Assembly (NCBI RefSeq): GCF_003253005.1 | Contig: NZ_QEPZ01000001.1 | Coordinates: 1-64,000, forward strand | Source: Haemophilus parainfluenzae | Lineage (GTDB): Bacteria; Pseudomonadota; Gammaproteobacteria; Enterobacterales; Pasteurellaceae | Length of the DNA: 64,000 bases | Direction of reading: 5' to 3' | Program-made: the position numbers and the translations under genes | The notes under the pieces: model-generated | Databases searched by the model: none | Told to the model about the DNA's origin: nothing | The model's input: the letters and a program-made list of their open reading frames with translations, nothing else | In this document: positions 8,936-19,059 of the stretch, one piece after another | Position numbering within the stretch: the first letter of the stretch is position 1 | Layout: each line of letters starts with the position of its first letter

Positions 8936-10891
8936 TTATTTATCTAATTGAACGGGAAGAAATAAGCTCAATGGACGTTTTTTCACAATTTGGCAAACTT
9001 CATGCCAAATTGGCCACCAACTCTCAATTTCCGCATTCAAAGAACGCAGTGCAACCCAAAGCGTTAATGAAAAACTGACAATTAAATTCACTAAACCAAT
9101 CAACAATACAAAACCAATGCATTGTAAAAGCAATGAGTAGGTGAATTGTCCGCTCACAGCAATATAGCCTACATTCGCAGATGAAAATGCCACATGACGA
9201 ATATCTAACGGAAGGTGCGTTAAGTAACCTACCACACCCGTAAGACCAAGCAGCATACCAAAGCAAAGATTACCGATAAGCGAGCCATAATTCTCATGCA
9301 TATAATTCGCAAATTTAACGCGAGATTTCTCAGACATTAATTTTTTCAATAATGGATGCTGCGTTAAACGCATACGCATATTCAAATAATTGCTGCGGTT
9401 ATCAAAATAGCCAGAAATAATCCCTGAACAGAATAACCATACACCCGCAATGGCTGCAAACCATAAGGTTCCCGCAAAAGGATCAATGCTATGCAACTGA
9501 TAAGCGATTTGATCAGCATTCATCAACGGCTCACCTGTTTTATATTGGTAACCAAAAGCAATCAATGCAGCCAATCCCATCGCAATAAGTACATTGCCTA
9601 GCACCGCAATACTTTGAGAGCGAAATACATCTACTAATAATTGAGCTAATTTCATATTGACGCTTTTACCTTGAGGCGTTTTCTCAACAGCCTCAGCAAA
9701 ACGGGCTGCAGTCATGGCTGGCTGTTTCGTCGCTACCGTAAAATGCAACATAAAGATCACCATAAAACCTAAGCCGTAATTTAAGCCTTCGGCAATCCCT
9801 TTCCAGACTTTGTCATCAATAATGCTACCTAGATAGATTTTAAATAGCGCCATCAGTGCAATTAATACTCCACCACCTGCCGCAGAATAAAACATTGCCC
9901 AGTACTCTTTTTTATCTCGAGTAATGTAATGCTCGCCATGATCGCCCGCATTTTGGGTAATGCTACGTGAAATTAATCTTGAGCTTTGTTTCCATAATCG
10001 GGTGATGCTATGTTTTTCTGCTGCTGCGCGGGCAAAACAGCCAGTTAATAACAATATTCGGCGTGGTAAATAGCGATTTGAAACAAAAATCGCCATCAAG
10101 GTTTCTAATCGTTCTAAGGTCTGAGAAAGACGCTCCAGTAAATAAGCCGTATTTAAAGAAAAGCCCACCACGGCTCCACGTTTTTGCAAACGCTCAACCA
10201 ATTTTTTACATTGGCTAAACATTACCTGTAAATGGCTATCATCAAAAACGGTTGATTGGCGACGTGCCTGTAACCAATTCACCACTTCATGGTGCAATGC
10301 GACAAAAGGGGAATCAGCATTCAACAGAGAGGGCTCCATTCGCATCAGTTCAGGATCCATATCTTCAGCTGCAATCCAAATTGAAAGCATCTCAATGGCA
10401 AATAACCCTTCACTTTCAATATGATTTTTTAAACGTTCCCGATCTTTTTGTTCTGTATAACGGGTTAAAACGCCAAATACGCCTCGCCACGTTTTTAATG
10501 GGACGGCATCAATCCAGCGCGCATCATTTTTATCGCTAAACAATAAATAAAAAATATCACGTAAATCATTAATATCTTTAAAAGAGGGGTTAAAACGCTC
10601 ATAAATACGCGTTTTCATTTCTTGCCCAAAACCGCCACGCGTAAGAATACCACTGCTAATAAACAACGGGTAAAGACGTAAACCACATAACCAACCACAT
10701 AATAATTTCGAAACAGAACAGCCTAATTCTTTGTCGTTCTTTAAGATAAACTTAAACAAATGCAAGGTTGGAGAAATTTTTTCTGTAGGGCTGCTACGTA
10801 ATAATTGGCACAGTCCTTCCACAAGACCAAAGGCATCATTTTCCTCGACTTTATTACGCAAAAATTGCGGTAAAGTATCCGGTTTTATCAT
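8936..10891 (-). CDS. SpecificRecomb-family membrane protein ('site-specific recombinase')
   Basis: 651 aa. It matches the family annotated as 'site-specific recombinase' after gonococcal Gcr (Pfam SpecificRecomb). The N-terminal about 330 residues are soluble and helical; the C-terminal half has several long hydrophobic segments (for example GGGVLIALMALFKIYLG, YGLGFMVIFMLHFTV, SIAVLGNVLIAMGLAAL). No tyrosine- or serine-recombinase catalytic motif is visible, so the recombinase label is doubtful and a membrane role is more likely. It stands alone between two terminators. Confidence 0.75.
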   Translation of the reverse strand: MIKPDTLPQFLRNKVEENDAFGLVEGLCQLLRSSPTEKISPTLHLFKFILKNDKELGCSVSKLLCGWLCGLRLYPLFISSGILTRGGFGQEMKTRIYERFNPSFKDINDLRDIFYLLFSDKNDARWIDAVPLKTWRGVFGVLTRYTEQKDRERLKNHIESEGLFAIEMLSIWIAAEDMDPELMRMEPSLLNADSPFVALHHEVVNWLQARRQSTVFDDSHLQVMFSQCKKLVERLQKRGAVVGFSLNTAYLLERLSQTLERLETLMAIFVSNRYLPRRILLLTGCFARAAAEKHSITRLWKQSSRLISRSITQNAGDHGEHYITRDKKEYWAMFYSAAGGGVLIALMALFKIYLGSIIDDKVWKGIAEGLNYGLGFMVIFMLHFTVATKQPAMTAARFAEAVEKTPQGKSVNMKLAQLLVDVFRSQSIAVLGNVLIAMGLAALIAFGYQYKTGEPLMNADQIAYQLHSIDPFAGTLWFAAIAGVWLFCSGIISGYFDNRSNYLNMRMRLTQHPLLKKLMSEKSRVKFANYMHENYGSLIGNLCFGMLLGLTGVVGYLTHLPLDIRHVAFSSANVGYIAVSGQFTYSLLLQCIGFVLLIGLVNLIVSFSLTLWVALRSLNAEIESWWPIWHEVCQIVKKRPLSLFLPVQLDK

Positions 10892-11001
10892 GCTTTCCTC
10901 CTGTAATCGTTTATATTCAAAGGGTAAATATTATACAGATCTGTTAGGGAAAATAAAAATGAAAGAAAAAGTGCGGTCAATTTTGAAAGGGTTTTAAAAG
11001 A

Positions 11002-11027
11002 AAAGGCGTATGTTTCCATACGCCTTT
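11002..11027 (-). terminator. Terminator of the afu operon
   Basis: Perfect 11-bp stem AAAGGCGTATG / CATACGCCTTT with a 4-nt loop. On the minus strand it is followed by TCTTTT, 10 bp after the afuC stop. Confidence 0.85.
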
Positions 11028-11036
11028 AGATTGATA

Positions 11037-12089
11037 TTATTTCTCTTTCTTCAGCAAGAAAATGCCTTGTTCAGAGAAGTTCACATAAGCTTGTTTCAGA
11101 TTAGCATTGAAGTCTTCAGGTTTGGTGTTAATGAGTAATTCTTTGCCAGCCCAAATCGCCACCACTTCCCAGTGGTTACCCATATAGACCGCACTCTTAA
11201 TTTCACATTGTTGTGCTGCCTCGCCTTCTGCTTTTAAGTAAATCGCTTCAGGACGTACGCCCACTAAGCATTCGCCATCTGGTAAATTAAATTGTGCCGC
11301 ATTACTTAATGGCAATTTGTAGCCATTCACGTCAATGGTGTTATTTTCCAATTTACCTTCAAAGATGCTAGATTCACCCATGAAGTTTGCCAGGAATAAA
11401 GAGTTTGGACGCAAATAAAGCTCTTTTGCCGGGGCTTTTTGCATGATTTTACCTTTATTCATGACGATAACTTCATCGGACACCGCAAATGCTTCAGTCT
11501 GGTCGTGAGTCACATAAAGTGAGGTAATACCTAAACTTTGTTGTAATTCACGGATTTTTTCACGCATAGAACGACGTAAGTTTGCATCCAAGTTACTTAA
11601 TGGTTCATCAAAAAGTAAGACTTTTGGTTTTAATACTAACGCACGTGCTAATGCTACACGTTGTTGTTGACCACCCGAGATTTGATCCACGAAACGATCT
11701 TCAAACCCCGCTAAGTCAACCAACTCTAACGCTTCTTTTACACGTTTAGCGCGCTCTTCTTTGCTCACGCCTTGCATACGCAAACCATAACCTACGTTAT
11801 CACCGATACTCATGTGCGGAAACAATGCGTAAGACTGGAATACGATACAAATATCACGATTTTGAATAGATGATTTGGTTACATCTTCGCCATCGATAAA
11901 AATTTGACCTGAAGTTGGATTTTCTAAGCCTGCTACTAAACGTAGCACCGTGGTTTTACCACAACCAGATGGACCTAATAAGGTTACCATGGTGCCACGT
12001 TTAATGGTTAAATCTAAATTATCAATGACTGTGGATTTACCAAAAGATTTAGTGATATTTTTTAATACTAAGAAATCATTATTACTCAT
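11037..12089 (-). CDS. afuC: ABC transporter ATPase AfuC
   Basis: 350 aa. Walker [10 protein letters not shown], signature [15 protein letters not shown], Walker [13 protein letters not shown] and switch histidine YVTHDQ are all present, with a C-terminal TOBE-like domain (about 240-350). It powers the AfuB permease. AfuABC of Actinobacillus pleuropneumoniae, first named for iron, was shown to import sugar phosphates such as glucose-6-phosphate. It is the last gene of the operon afuA-afuB-afuC, 24 bp after afuB. Confidence 0.92.
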   Translation of the reverse strand: MSNNDFLVLKNITKSFGKSTVIDNLDLTIKRGTMVTLLGPSGCGKTTVLRLVAGLENPTSGQIFIDGEDVTKSSIQNRDICIVFQSYALFPHMSIGDNVGYGLRMQGVSKEERAKRVKEALELVDLAGFEDRFVDQISGGQQQRVALARALVLKPKVLLFDEPLSNLDANLRRSMREKIRELQQSLGITSLYVTHDQTEAFAVSDEVIVMNKGKIMQKAPAKELYLRPNSLFLANFMGESSIFEGKLENNTIDVNGYKLPLSNAAQFNLPDGECLVGVRPEAIYLKAEGEAAQQCEIKSAVYMGNHWEVVAIWAGKELLINTKPEDFNANLKQAYVNFSEQGIFLLKKEK

Positions 12090-12113
12090 AATATTTACCT
12101 ACAACTTAACGAG

Positions 12114-14171
12114 TTAATTCATTTTTTTCGCTTTAGAACGGGAAATTCGGGTATCACCCACAATCCAGTCAAAGAATAAAATAATGGCCATCATCACGAT
12201 GATTAAAATCGAACCGTATGCAATCGCAACACCATATTCACCATCTTCTACACGGTTTAAAATATAGGCGGTTGCCACACGTGTATCAGCGGTGACTAAG
12301 AAGATAATCGCACTCACGGTGGTCATCGCACGAACGAAGCTGGTGACCAATGCAGAAAGTAACGCTGGTTTTAACAATGGTAAAACGATAAACCACAAGG
12401 TTTTCCATGAGCTACCTTTTAAAGAAAGAGATGCTTCATCGAGTGATTTATCTAATTGACCAAGACCTGCAATGGCTGCACGCATACCGATTGGTAAATC
12501 ACGCATGACCATTGAGATGATCACGATAATGCTAGTACCTGTAATATAAAGCGGCGCATTGTTAAAGGCTAAAATATAAGATACCCCTGCAACGGTTCCT
12601 GGTACCGCAAAACAAAGCATGGTTAAGAACTCAAGAGATTTTTTACCTTGGAAATCTTTACGCACCACAATATACGCAATTAATAAACCGAAAAGTGCGG
12701 TCAATGGTGCGGCAATTCCCGCATAGATTAAGGTATTAATCAATGATGGCCATGCTCCATCGCTTAAACCTTGGCCGAATAACATCGCATAGTTTTTCAA
12801 GGTTAAGGTGTAATCTACGCCCCAGTTTACGGTGAAACTACCGTAGAAAATACTGCCGTATAACGCTAAGTTAAAGAGTACCCAGAAACCAAGCATACCG
12901 ATGATGGTATATTTCAAGCCGGTAGGTAAATCTTGTACATCACCACGATAGGATTTGCCTGAAACGGTCACATAAGAACGGTTACCAATCCAAATATATT
13001 GGATGATAAATACGGCTAATGAGAAGATTAAAAGCATCGAACCTAAGGTACTTGCTGAAGCATAATCTAGTTGTGAGCCCGCAATATAGAAGTAGATTTG
13101 TGTTGCGATTACGTCAAAGCTACCGCCCAATACTAACGGGTTACTAAAGTCAGCTAAGGATTGGATAAACACGATTAAAAATGAGTTTGCCAATGCCGGA
13201 CGCAATAATGGGAAGATGATATTGAAGAAGGTTTGGTAACGATTTGCACGTAAGGTGTAAGACGCTTCTTCAATTGATGGGTGAACAGATTTTAATGCCC
13301 CATCTAAAATCATGAATGAAATCGGTGCAAAAGCAAGAATCTGTGCAATGGCAATTCCGTTAAAACCGTATAACCAGTTGTGGTTCTCAAATCCAAATGT
13401 TGAAGCTAAGAACTCTGTCACATAACCTGAACGGCCAAGCATCAATGTTACCCCTAAGCCCACAACAAATGGTGGTGTAACGATTGGTAAAATAGAGAAA
13501 ATTTTACCAATAAATGCCGTTCTACGAGCAATACGGGTGGTATAAAGTGCAAAAGCTAAACCGAAAATCGTTGATACGATACCTACAAAGCCAGATAAGA
13601 ATAACGAGTTACTAATAACACGTACAATATAGCTTTGAGTCAGAATTCGCATCACTTGTTGCGGTGCAAAGGTATCACCGTCATAGAACATTGAAACAAA
13701 GATTGCCAATGTTGGATAAACGATGAAGAAGAAAATTAATAAGATAATGCAAAGTAAAGAGGCGATAATAAATTTATCCCCTTGCATCACTTTCAATTTA
13801 GCGAAAGAAAACGTCGCCAATGCGGTTAAACTCGCGATTAATACAATCACTGAATAACCCATGCTGACTTTATAAATTGTCGCACTGACAAAGATAAACA
13901 ATGTCGCCGCAGCAACAAGATAAAGCTCTGCTTTCGCTTGCGTATCCTTCGGTAATTTAAGAAGTGGCATCAAACCGTATAAAAGAACCGGTAAAAACCA
14001 TAATGCCGTAATATTTAACGAAGACCAACCCATTGCACCGAGGTATTCATCACTTGTACTTTCAAACAAGCCATAATCTAAAGCGTGGGAAGGCAGAAGA
14101 AGAAATGCAATAATAGCAAGAATTATCCAAAAGTTAGCAGATTGGATAATAGGAAATTTATTTGCGTTCAT
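12114..14171 (-). CDS. afuB: Fused ABC permease AfuB
   Basis: 685 aa: two permease modules in one chain. Each carries its own ATPase-contacting EAA-type loop (EEASYTLRANRYQTF at about residue 300 and DEASLSLKGSSWKTL at about 600). An N-terminal block of roughly four extra membrane segments precedes them. Start chosen at ATG 14171, which has GAGG just upstream; an in-frame ATG four codons earlier (14183) lacks a ribosome site. It forms the channel for sugar phosphates with AfuC and is fed by the periplasmic AfuA proteins. Confidence 0.92.
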   Translation of the reverse strand: MNANKFPIIQSANFWIILAIIAFLLLPSHALDYGLFESTSDEYLGAMGWSSLNITALWFLPVLLYGLMPLLKLPKDTQAKAELYLVAAATLFIFVSATIYKVSMGYSVIVLIASLTALATFSFAKLKVMQGDKFIIASLLCIILLIFFFIVYPTLAIFVSMFYDGDTFAPQQVMRILTQSYIVRVISNSLFLSGFVGIVSTIFGLAFALYTTRIARRTAFIGKIFSILPIVTPPFVVGLGVTLMLGRSGYVTEFLASTFGFENHNWLYGFNGIAIAQILAFAPISFMILDGALKSVHPSIEEASYTLRANRYQTFFNIIFPLLRPALANSFLIVFIQSLADFSNPLVLGGSFDVIATQIYFYIAGSQLDYASASTLGSMLLIFSLAVFIIQYIWIGNRSYVTVSGKSYRGDVQDLPTGLKYTIIGMLGFWVLFNLALYGSIFYGSFTVNWGVDYTLTLKNYAMLFGQGLSDGAWPSLINTLIYAGIAAPLTALFGLLIAYIVVRKDFQGKKSLEFLTMLCFAVPGTVAGVSYILAFNNAPLYITGTSIIVIISMVMRDLPIGMRAAIAGLGQLDKSLDEASLSLKGSSWKTLWFIVLPLLKPALLSALVTSFVRAMTTVSAIIFLVTADTRVATAYILNRVEDGEYGVAIAYGSILIIVMMAIILFFDWIVGDTRISRSKAKKMN

Positions 14172-14236
14172 ACAACCTCGCATAAAAGAAAAAAGCGAAA
14201 TAATATAATAGCTATTATTTCGCTATGTATACATCA

Positions 14237-15271
14237 TTATTTTGCTAATTTAACATCATCAACCCATTTGGTGATCAAACGTTTACGTAAATCACTTGAG
14301 CCGTATTTGTCAAAATCATAATTAATTAAATTAATGGATTTAAAATCGAGCGCATAAGGCGATTGCTCAGCGGTGCTATTGGTTAAAATAGAATACGCTT
14401 CCCCTTTTTTCCAGGTTAGCTCTTGTGCTTCTTTTGATAACGCCCAATCCACAAATAATTTCGCATTTTCAAGGTTTCTTGCACCTTTAATCACGCTCAC
14501 ACCACCGATTTCATAACCGGTACCTTCACAAGGTACGACTAATTCTACTGGAGCTCCTTTTGCTTTCTCTAAAGAATATTCATGTAAAAAACCAATTCCG
14601 ATTGCGGTTTCACCACGTGCCGTATTACGGGTTGCGGTATTACCTGATTTGGTATATTGGGAAACGTTTTTATTGAGTTCTTTGAGATATTTGAAGGCTT
14701 CATCTTCCCCCCAAAGTTGAATATAGGTCGCTAACTGAGTATAACCTGTTCCAGAACTTTGTGGATCTGCCGCTTGGATCTCATTACGATAAGCAGGATC
14801 AGCTAGATCTTTCCAACATTTTGGTGTCGGTAAATTAAGTTTTTTCAAACGTTCAGGATTGATACCAAAGCCTAATACACCGAGATAAATTGCGGAGGAA
14901 TAGTTTCCCTTAATTTTAGCGGGATCTCTAAACTGTTCAGGAATTTGCGCGAGATTTGCGGATTTATAAGCTTCAAGTAAGCCCATTTCACCTGCTTGAG
15001 AATGAGGATCAAGCGTACCGCCATACCACACGTCCCCTTGAGGGTTGTCTTTCTCAGCATCAATTTTGGCTAAAATTGTGCCTGTGCCACCTCGGATAAA
15101 ACTGGTTTTGATACCGTATTTTTTCTCGAAAGCCATGGTCTCTTGCTCGCACATCGTGTTTTGTGCACTACAATAAACAACTAAACGGCCTGCTGCTGAT
15201 GCGTGAGAACTCAGTAACACTCCACCAAATACAACACCAGAAAGTGCTAAAGCAACGTTAGACATTTTCAT
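14237..15271 (-). CDS. Periplasmic binding protein, AfuA paralogue 2
   Basis: 344 aa with a cleavable signal peptide (about 27 residues, ending SHASAA). Closely related to the neighbour at 15409, with the same four cysteines (YC...MC, KCWKDL, PCEG). At the sugar-phosphate site, AfuA has His-Asp and a downstream Glu; here they are His230, Glu231 (Asp to Glu) and Glu254. A ribosome site GGAG lies 7 nt ahead. It sits directly upstream of afuB and downstream of a terminator, so it is the binding protein co-transcribed with the permease. The Asp-to-Glu change may alter sugar preference. Confidence 0.9.
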   Translation of the reverse strand: MKMSNVALALSGVVFGGVLLSSHASAAGRLVVYCSAQNTMCEQETMAFEKKYGIKTSFIRGGTGTILAKIDAEKDNPQGDVWYGGTLDPHSQAGEMGLLEAYKSANLAQIPEQFRDPAKIKGNYSSAIYLGVLGFGINPERLKKLNLPTPKCWKDLADPAYRNEIQAADPQSSGTGYTQLATYIQLWGEDEAFKYLKELNKNVSQYTKSGNTATRNTARGETAIGIGFLHEYSLEKAKGAPVELVVPCEGTGYEIGGVSVIKGARNLENAKLFVDWALSKEAQELTWKKGEAYSILTNSTAEQSPYALDFKSINLINYDFDKYGSSDLRKRLITKWVDDVKLAK

Positions 15272-15362
15272 TGGTTCACTCCTGTGTTTATAAAATAAGA
15301 TGAGCCTAGACGCTCATCGTAGAAACCCACGTAAAAAACTATTTAGTGGGGCTAAAATGGCA

Positions 15363-15403
15363 AAAGTGCGGTCAAAAAATCTCATGTTTTTCAACCGCAC
15401 TTT
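15363..15403 (-). terminator. Uptake-signal hairpin between the two afuA genes
   Basis: Inverted uptake signals AAAGTGCGGT (15363-15372) and ACCGCACTTT (15394-15403) follow the stop of the first afuA gene on the minus strand. It probably reduces read-through into the second afuA and the permease, giving excess binding protein. Confidence 0.7.
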
Positions 15404-15408
15404 AAACA

Positions 15409-16449
15409 TTATTTCGCTAATTTAACGTCTTGAACCCATTTTTCAATTAAGGCTTTGCGTTGTTCGGTCGCACCGTATTTTTCAAAGTCATAATTGATCA
15501 GGTTAAGTTTGTTTGGATCAAACGCAGTTGGCGATTGTTCCGCAGTGGTGTTAGTTAAGATTTGTAAAGAATCACCTTGTTTCCACGCTAACTCTTGACC
15601 TTCTTTAGATAATGCCCAATCCACGAATAATTTTGCGTTATCGATGTTACGCGCACCTTTTAAGATACTCACGCCACCTAACTCATAGCCGGTACCTTCA
15701 CAAGGAACCACTAATTCCAATGGTGCGCCTTGACGTTTTTCAAGTGCATAATCGTGTAAGAAACCGATACCTACTGCAGTTTCACCTCGTGCTGCATTAC
15801 GAGATGGGGTAACACCTGATTTGGTGTATTGCGATACGTTTGGATGTAATGCTTTTAAGAAATCAAACGCTTTATCTTCGCCCCAAAGTTGAACGAAAGT
15901 AGCCAACGCGGTGTAAGCTGTACCCGCACTTTGTGGGTCAGCAATTTGCACTTCACCTTTTAAGCGAGGATCGGTTAAATCTTTCCAGCATTTGGGTACT
16001 TCTTTAATACCTAATTTTGCTAAACGCTCGGTATTCACACCAAAACCTAAGATCCCCATGTAAATAGCGGATACGTAATGTCCTTTGGTTTTCGCTGGAT
16101 CACGGAAACGTTCTACGATTTCATCAATGTGTTTAGATTTATAAGGTTCGATTAAGCCTAATTCAGCCGCTTGTGCTTGAGGGTCGAATGTACCACCAAA
16201 CCATACGTCTGCTTGCGGGTTATTTTTTTCTGCTTCAACTTTTGCAAAAGTACTGCCTGAACCGTTGCGAATAAATGAGGTTTTCACATCATATTTTTCG
16301 CCAAACGCTTTCGTTGTCGTTTCACAAAGAATGTTGGTCGCACTACAATACACCACCAAACGCCCTTGAGCATTAACAGCTGATGATGTCATGAAGCCTG
16401 CGGCTAAAAGTGCGGTTGAAATGGAGAGAGAAATTTTATTCATTTTCAT
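15409..16449 (-). CDS. afuA: Sugar-phosphate binding protein AfuA
   Basis: 346 aa. Signal peptide of about 27 residues (cleavage after AVNA). In mature numbering the protein has His205, Asp206 (GFLHDY) and Glu229 (GTGYE), which are the residues I recall as contacting the phosphorylated sugar in A. pleuropneumoniae AfuA; this makes it the canonical family member. Four cysteines (35, 42, 154, 250) could form two disulfides. The ribosome site GAGGAG is 6 nt before the ATG. First gene of the afu cluster, divergent from udk, with a CRP site upstream. Confidence 0.93.
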   Translation of the reverse strand: MKMNKISLSISTALLAAGFMTSSAVNAQGRLVVYCSATNILCETTTKAFGEKYDVKTSFIRNGSGSTFAKVEAEKNNPQADVWFGGTFDPQAQAAELGLIEPYKSKHIDEIVERFRDPAKTKGHYVSAIYMGILGFGVNTERLAKLGIKEVPKCWKDLTDPRLKGEVQIADPQSAGTAYTALATFVQLWGEDKAFDFLKALHPNVSQYTKSGVTPSRNAARGETAVGIGFLHDYALEKRQGAPLELVVPCEGTGYELGGVSILKGARNIDNAKLFVDWALSKEGQELAWKQGDSLQILTNTTAEQSPTAFDPNKLNLINYDFEKYGATEQRKALIEKWVQDVKLAK

Positions 16450-16523
16450 CGTACACTCCTCATAAATAACACTGATGAAATAATAAAAACGAACACATCG
16501 TAAGCGAAAATGAAAGAAATTTC

Positions 16524-16539
16524 CGTGAACTACTTCACA
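16524..16539. promoter_or_regulatory. CRP-cAMP binding site upstream of afuA
   Basis: CGTGA-N6-TCACA matches the CRP consensus TGTGA-N6-TCACA at 9 of 10 core bases. A possible afuA -10 (TATTAT on the minus strand, 16480-16485) would put the site centre near -60, a class I position. The site fits catabolite control of sugar-phosphate uptake. It lies in the afuA-udk divergent gap and could also affect udk. Confidence 0.7.
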
Positions 16540-16636
16540 AATTTAAAAAATTTAAATAAAAAAGAAAGGTGAATTTAAACTGATTTTTCTTTATAATCCC
16601 AATAATTTTTACCTTCCGTTTTTTTGAGGACGTTTT

Positions 16637-17278
16637 ATGTCAAACTCATCTTGTATCATCATCGCCATTACAGGGGCATCCGCTTCAGGAAAAAGCTCCA
16701 TTGCATCTACCGTTCACAAAGAACTTTGTAATGAATTAGGTTGCCAAGAAATTGGTATCATTGCGGAAGATAGCTACTACAAAGATCAAAGTCATTTGGA
16801 AATGAGTGAACGTGTGAAAATGAACTACGACCACCCGAATTCAATGGACAGAGATTTACTTATTCAACACTTAAAAGACTTAAAAAACGGAACTGCTGTG
16901 GATATTCCTGTCTACAGTTATGTTGAGCACACCAGAACAGGCGAAACCAAACACTTTACGCCAAAGAAAATTGTTATTTTAGAAGGGATCTTATTGCTTA
17001 CAGATGAACGAGTTCGCCAGTTAGCCGATATTTCTGTCTTTGTGGATACACCATTAGATATTTGTTTTATCCGACGTTTACAACGTGATATGGAAGAACG
17101 TGGCCGTTCATTACAATCTGTAATTGACCAATATCGTGCAACTGTTCGTCCAATGTTTTTGCAATTTATTGAACCATCAAAACAATATGCGGATATCGTC
17201 ATTCCTCGTGGTGGTAAAAACCGCATTGCGATTAATATGTTAAAAGCTCAAATTCTTCATTTATTAAATCAAAAATAG
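16637..17278 (+). CDS. udk: Uridine/cytidine kinase
   Basis: 213 aa, full length. It phosphorylates uridine and cytidine with ATP or GTP for pyrimidine salvage. P-loop GASASGKS at residues 13-20; the substrate region has YDHPNSMD, and [15 protein letters not shown] matches the lid arginines. A good ribosome site (GAGG) precedes the ATG, and a -10-like TATAAT is at 16592-16597. Followed after 8 bp by dcd, so the nucleotide genes form an operon. Confidence 0.96.
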   Translation: MSNSSCIIIAITGASASGKSSIASTVHKELCNELGCQEIGIIAEDSYYKDQSHLEMSERVKMNYDHPNSMDRDLLIQHLKDLKNGTAVDIPVYSYVEHTRTGETKHFTPKKIVILEGILLLTDERVRQLADISVFVDTPLDICFIRRLQRDMEERGRSLQSVIDQYRATVRPMFLQFIEPSKQYADIVIPRGGKNRIAINMLKAQILHLLNQK

Positions 17279-17286
17279 GAAAAATC

Positions 17287-17868
17287 ATGCGTCTTTGCGA
17301 TACCGATATCGAACGCTATCTAGATGATGGCATTATTTCTTTAACGCCTCGTCCTGACAACGACAAAATCAATGGTGCAACCATTGATGTGCGTTTAGGC
17401 AATTCATTTCGCGTATTTCGTGAACATTCAGCCCCTTATATTGATTTAAGTGGCCCGAAAGAAGAGGTCTCAGCTCAACTTGAATCCGTAATGAGTGATG
17501 AAATTATTATCGGTGATGATGAAGCCTTCTTCTTACATCCAGGTATGTTGGCGTTAGCGACCACATTAGAGTCTGTAAAACTCCCTGCCAATATTATCGG
17601 CTGGCTAGATGGTCGTTCCTCTCTTGCCCGTTTAGGCTTAATGGTGCATGTGACCGCTCATCGTATCGACCCTGGTTGGGAAGGTAAAATTGTGTTGGAA
17701 TTCTACAACTCCGGCAGATTACCTTTAGCATTGCGTCCGAATATGGTGATTGGTGCATTGAGTTTTGAAGTGTTGAGTGGCCCAGCAGCGCGCCCTTACA
17801 CCAGTCGTAAAGATGCCAAATATAAACATCAGCAAAATGCGGTGGCTAGCCGAATTAATGAGGATTAA
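17287..17868 (+). CDS. dcd: dCTP deaminase
   Basis: 193 aa, as in E. coli. Deaminates dCTP to dUTP, the main route to dTTP precursors. The conserved core [13 protein letters not shown] and [15 protein letters not shown] (with the catalytic glutamate) is intact. Tightly spaced between udk and the AsmA-like gene (3-8 bp gaps), indicating one transcript. Confidence 0.96.
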   Translation: MRLCDTDIERYLDDGIISLTPRPDNDKINGATIDVRLGNSFRVFREHSAPYIDLSGPKEEVSAQLESVMSDEIIIGDDEAFFLHPGMLALATTLESVKLPANIIGWLDGRSSLARLGLMVHVTAHRIDPGWEGKIVLEFYNSGRLPLALRPNMVIGALSFEVLSGPAARPYTSRKDAKYKHQQNAVASRINED

Positions 17869-17871
17869 TCA

Positions 17872-19059
17872 ATGAAAAAGATCGCAATTAGCCTGTTGAT
17901 CGTGCTGTTTGCGATCTTTGCTTTTTTCTACATTCAACTTAATCAACTGAAAAATAGTATTGCCGATCATTTAGCGCAATATGATATTCAAGCACATGAT
18001 TTTTCACTAAGCCTTCTACCTCAACCAACGGTAAATTTATCGGGTTTGAAATACCATCAACTTTCAGCTGAAAACATTGAAGCTAAATTTTCGCTCTTCC
18101 CTCTGTTTTCAGGTAACCCTATTTTAGAAGAAGTACAAATCACTCATTTTAAGCTCAGTGAACAAGCCTTAAACTATACCAATATTCATGGTCGCTTTAC
18201 TGATTTTTCACTTAAAAATATTTTTAACCAAAACATTGCGTTTAAAGGTGAAAGTGCGATTACTCTTTCTCTTGATAAACCGATTTATGGCACAAATACA
18301 AAATATCAGTTTGTATTTAGCAAGGGAAATATTAACCTAAACCATCAAGGCAAAAATCTGATTCAATTTGTCAATTCCCGTTTAAATCAACAACCACTGG
18401 GTTACATTGAAACTTACGTTGATTTCTCAAAACCGGTTAAAACAGTCAATGCCTATTTACAGCCAGATTGCCAACATTGTTTAGCCACTTTTAAATTTAG
18501 TCATAAAGAGCAACAAAGTGCGGTCAATTTTTCCGGTAAAAATTTCCCAATGACACAGATCACCGCCTTACTGAATGTTCCCAATACATTAACCGGTAAT
18601 GCTGATTTTAATATCCAACTCGCGCTAACCAATTCTGGACTCACCAAAGGAGAATTTAGTTTCGATGCTCAAAATGGTGAACTTTTAGGATTAAATTTAT
18701 TGGATATGGCGGCACAGTATTTACCAATTAACTACAACAGTGATTTAACCGCCAGTAGAAATATGAACACCCCTTACGAGCGTCTTGAGTCACATCTTTT
18801 ATTTGAAAACCACTTACTCACAGTGGATAAAATAAGATTAAAAACAACCGCACTTTTAGGTGAGGGTTCTGGAGCCATTGATTTAGATAATGTACAATGC
18901 GACATCGATTTAACTTTAAGATCGACTAACGAAAAATACAAAAAACTTGCATTACCTATTCGTTTTTTCGATAGCTGTTACGCCCCACAATATAAGTTAA
19001 ATATCGATAAAAATGTCCGCCATCAACTTAAGGAATTAATTAAAGAGAAATTAAAATAA
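17872..19059 (+). CDS. AsmA-like envelope protein
   Basis: 395 aa. One N-terminal membrane anchor (ISLLIVLFAIFAFFYIQL) followed by a beta-rich periplasmic part, with a late block (TALLGEGSGAIDLDNVQCDIDL) resembling the C-terminal AsmA repeat. AsmA-like proteins are linked to outer-membrane assembly or lipid transport; this one is shorter than AsmA itself and its exact role is unknown. Its stop overlaps the sotB start by one base (TAATG), so the two are coupled. Confidence 0.75.
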   Translation: MKKIAISLLIVLFAIFAFFYIQLNQLKNSIADHLAQYDIQAHDFSLSLLPQPTVNLSGLKYHQLSAENIEAKFSLFPLFSGNPILEEVQITHFKLSEQALNYTNIHGRFTDFSLKNIFNQNIAFKGESAITLSLDKPIYGTNTKYQFVFSKGNINLNHQGKNLIQFVNSRLNQQPLGYIETYVDFSKPVKTVNAYLQPDCQHCLATFKFSHKEQQSAVNFSGKNFPMTQITALLNVPNTLTGNADFNIQLALTNSGLTKGEFSFDAQNGELLGLNLLDMAAQYLPINYNSDLTASRNMNTPYERLESHLLFENHLLTVDKIRLKTTALLGEGSGAIDLDNVQCDIDLTLRSTNEKYKKLALPIRFFDSCYAPQYKLNIDKNVRHQLKELIKEKLK

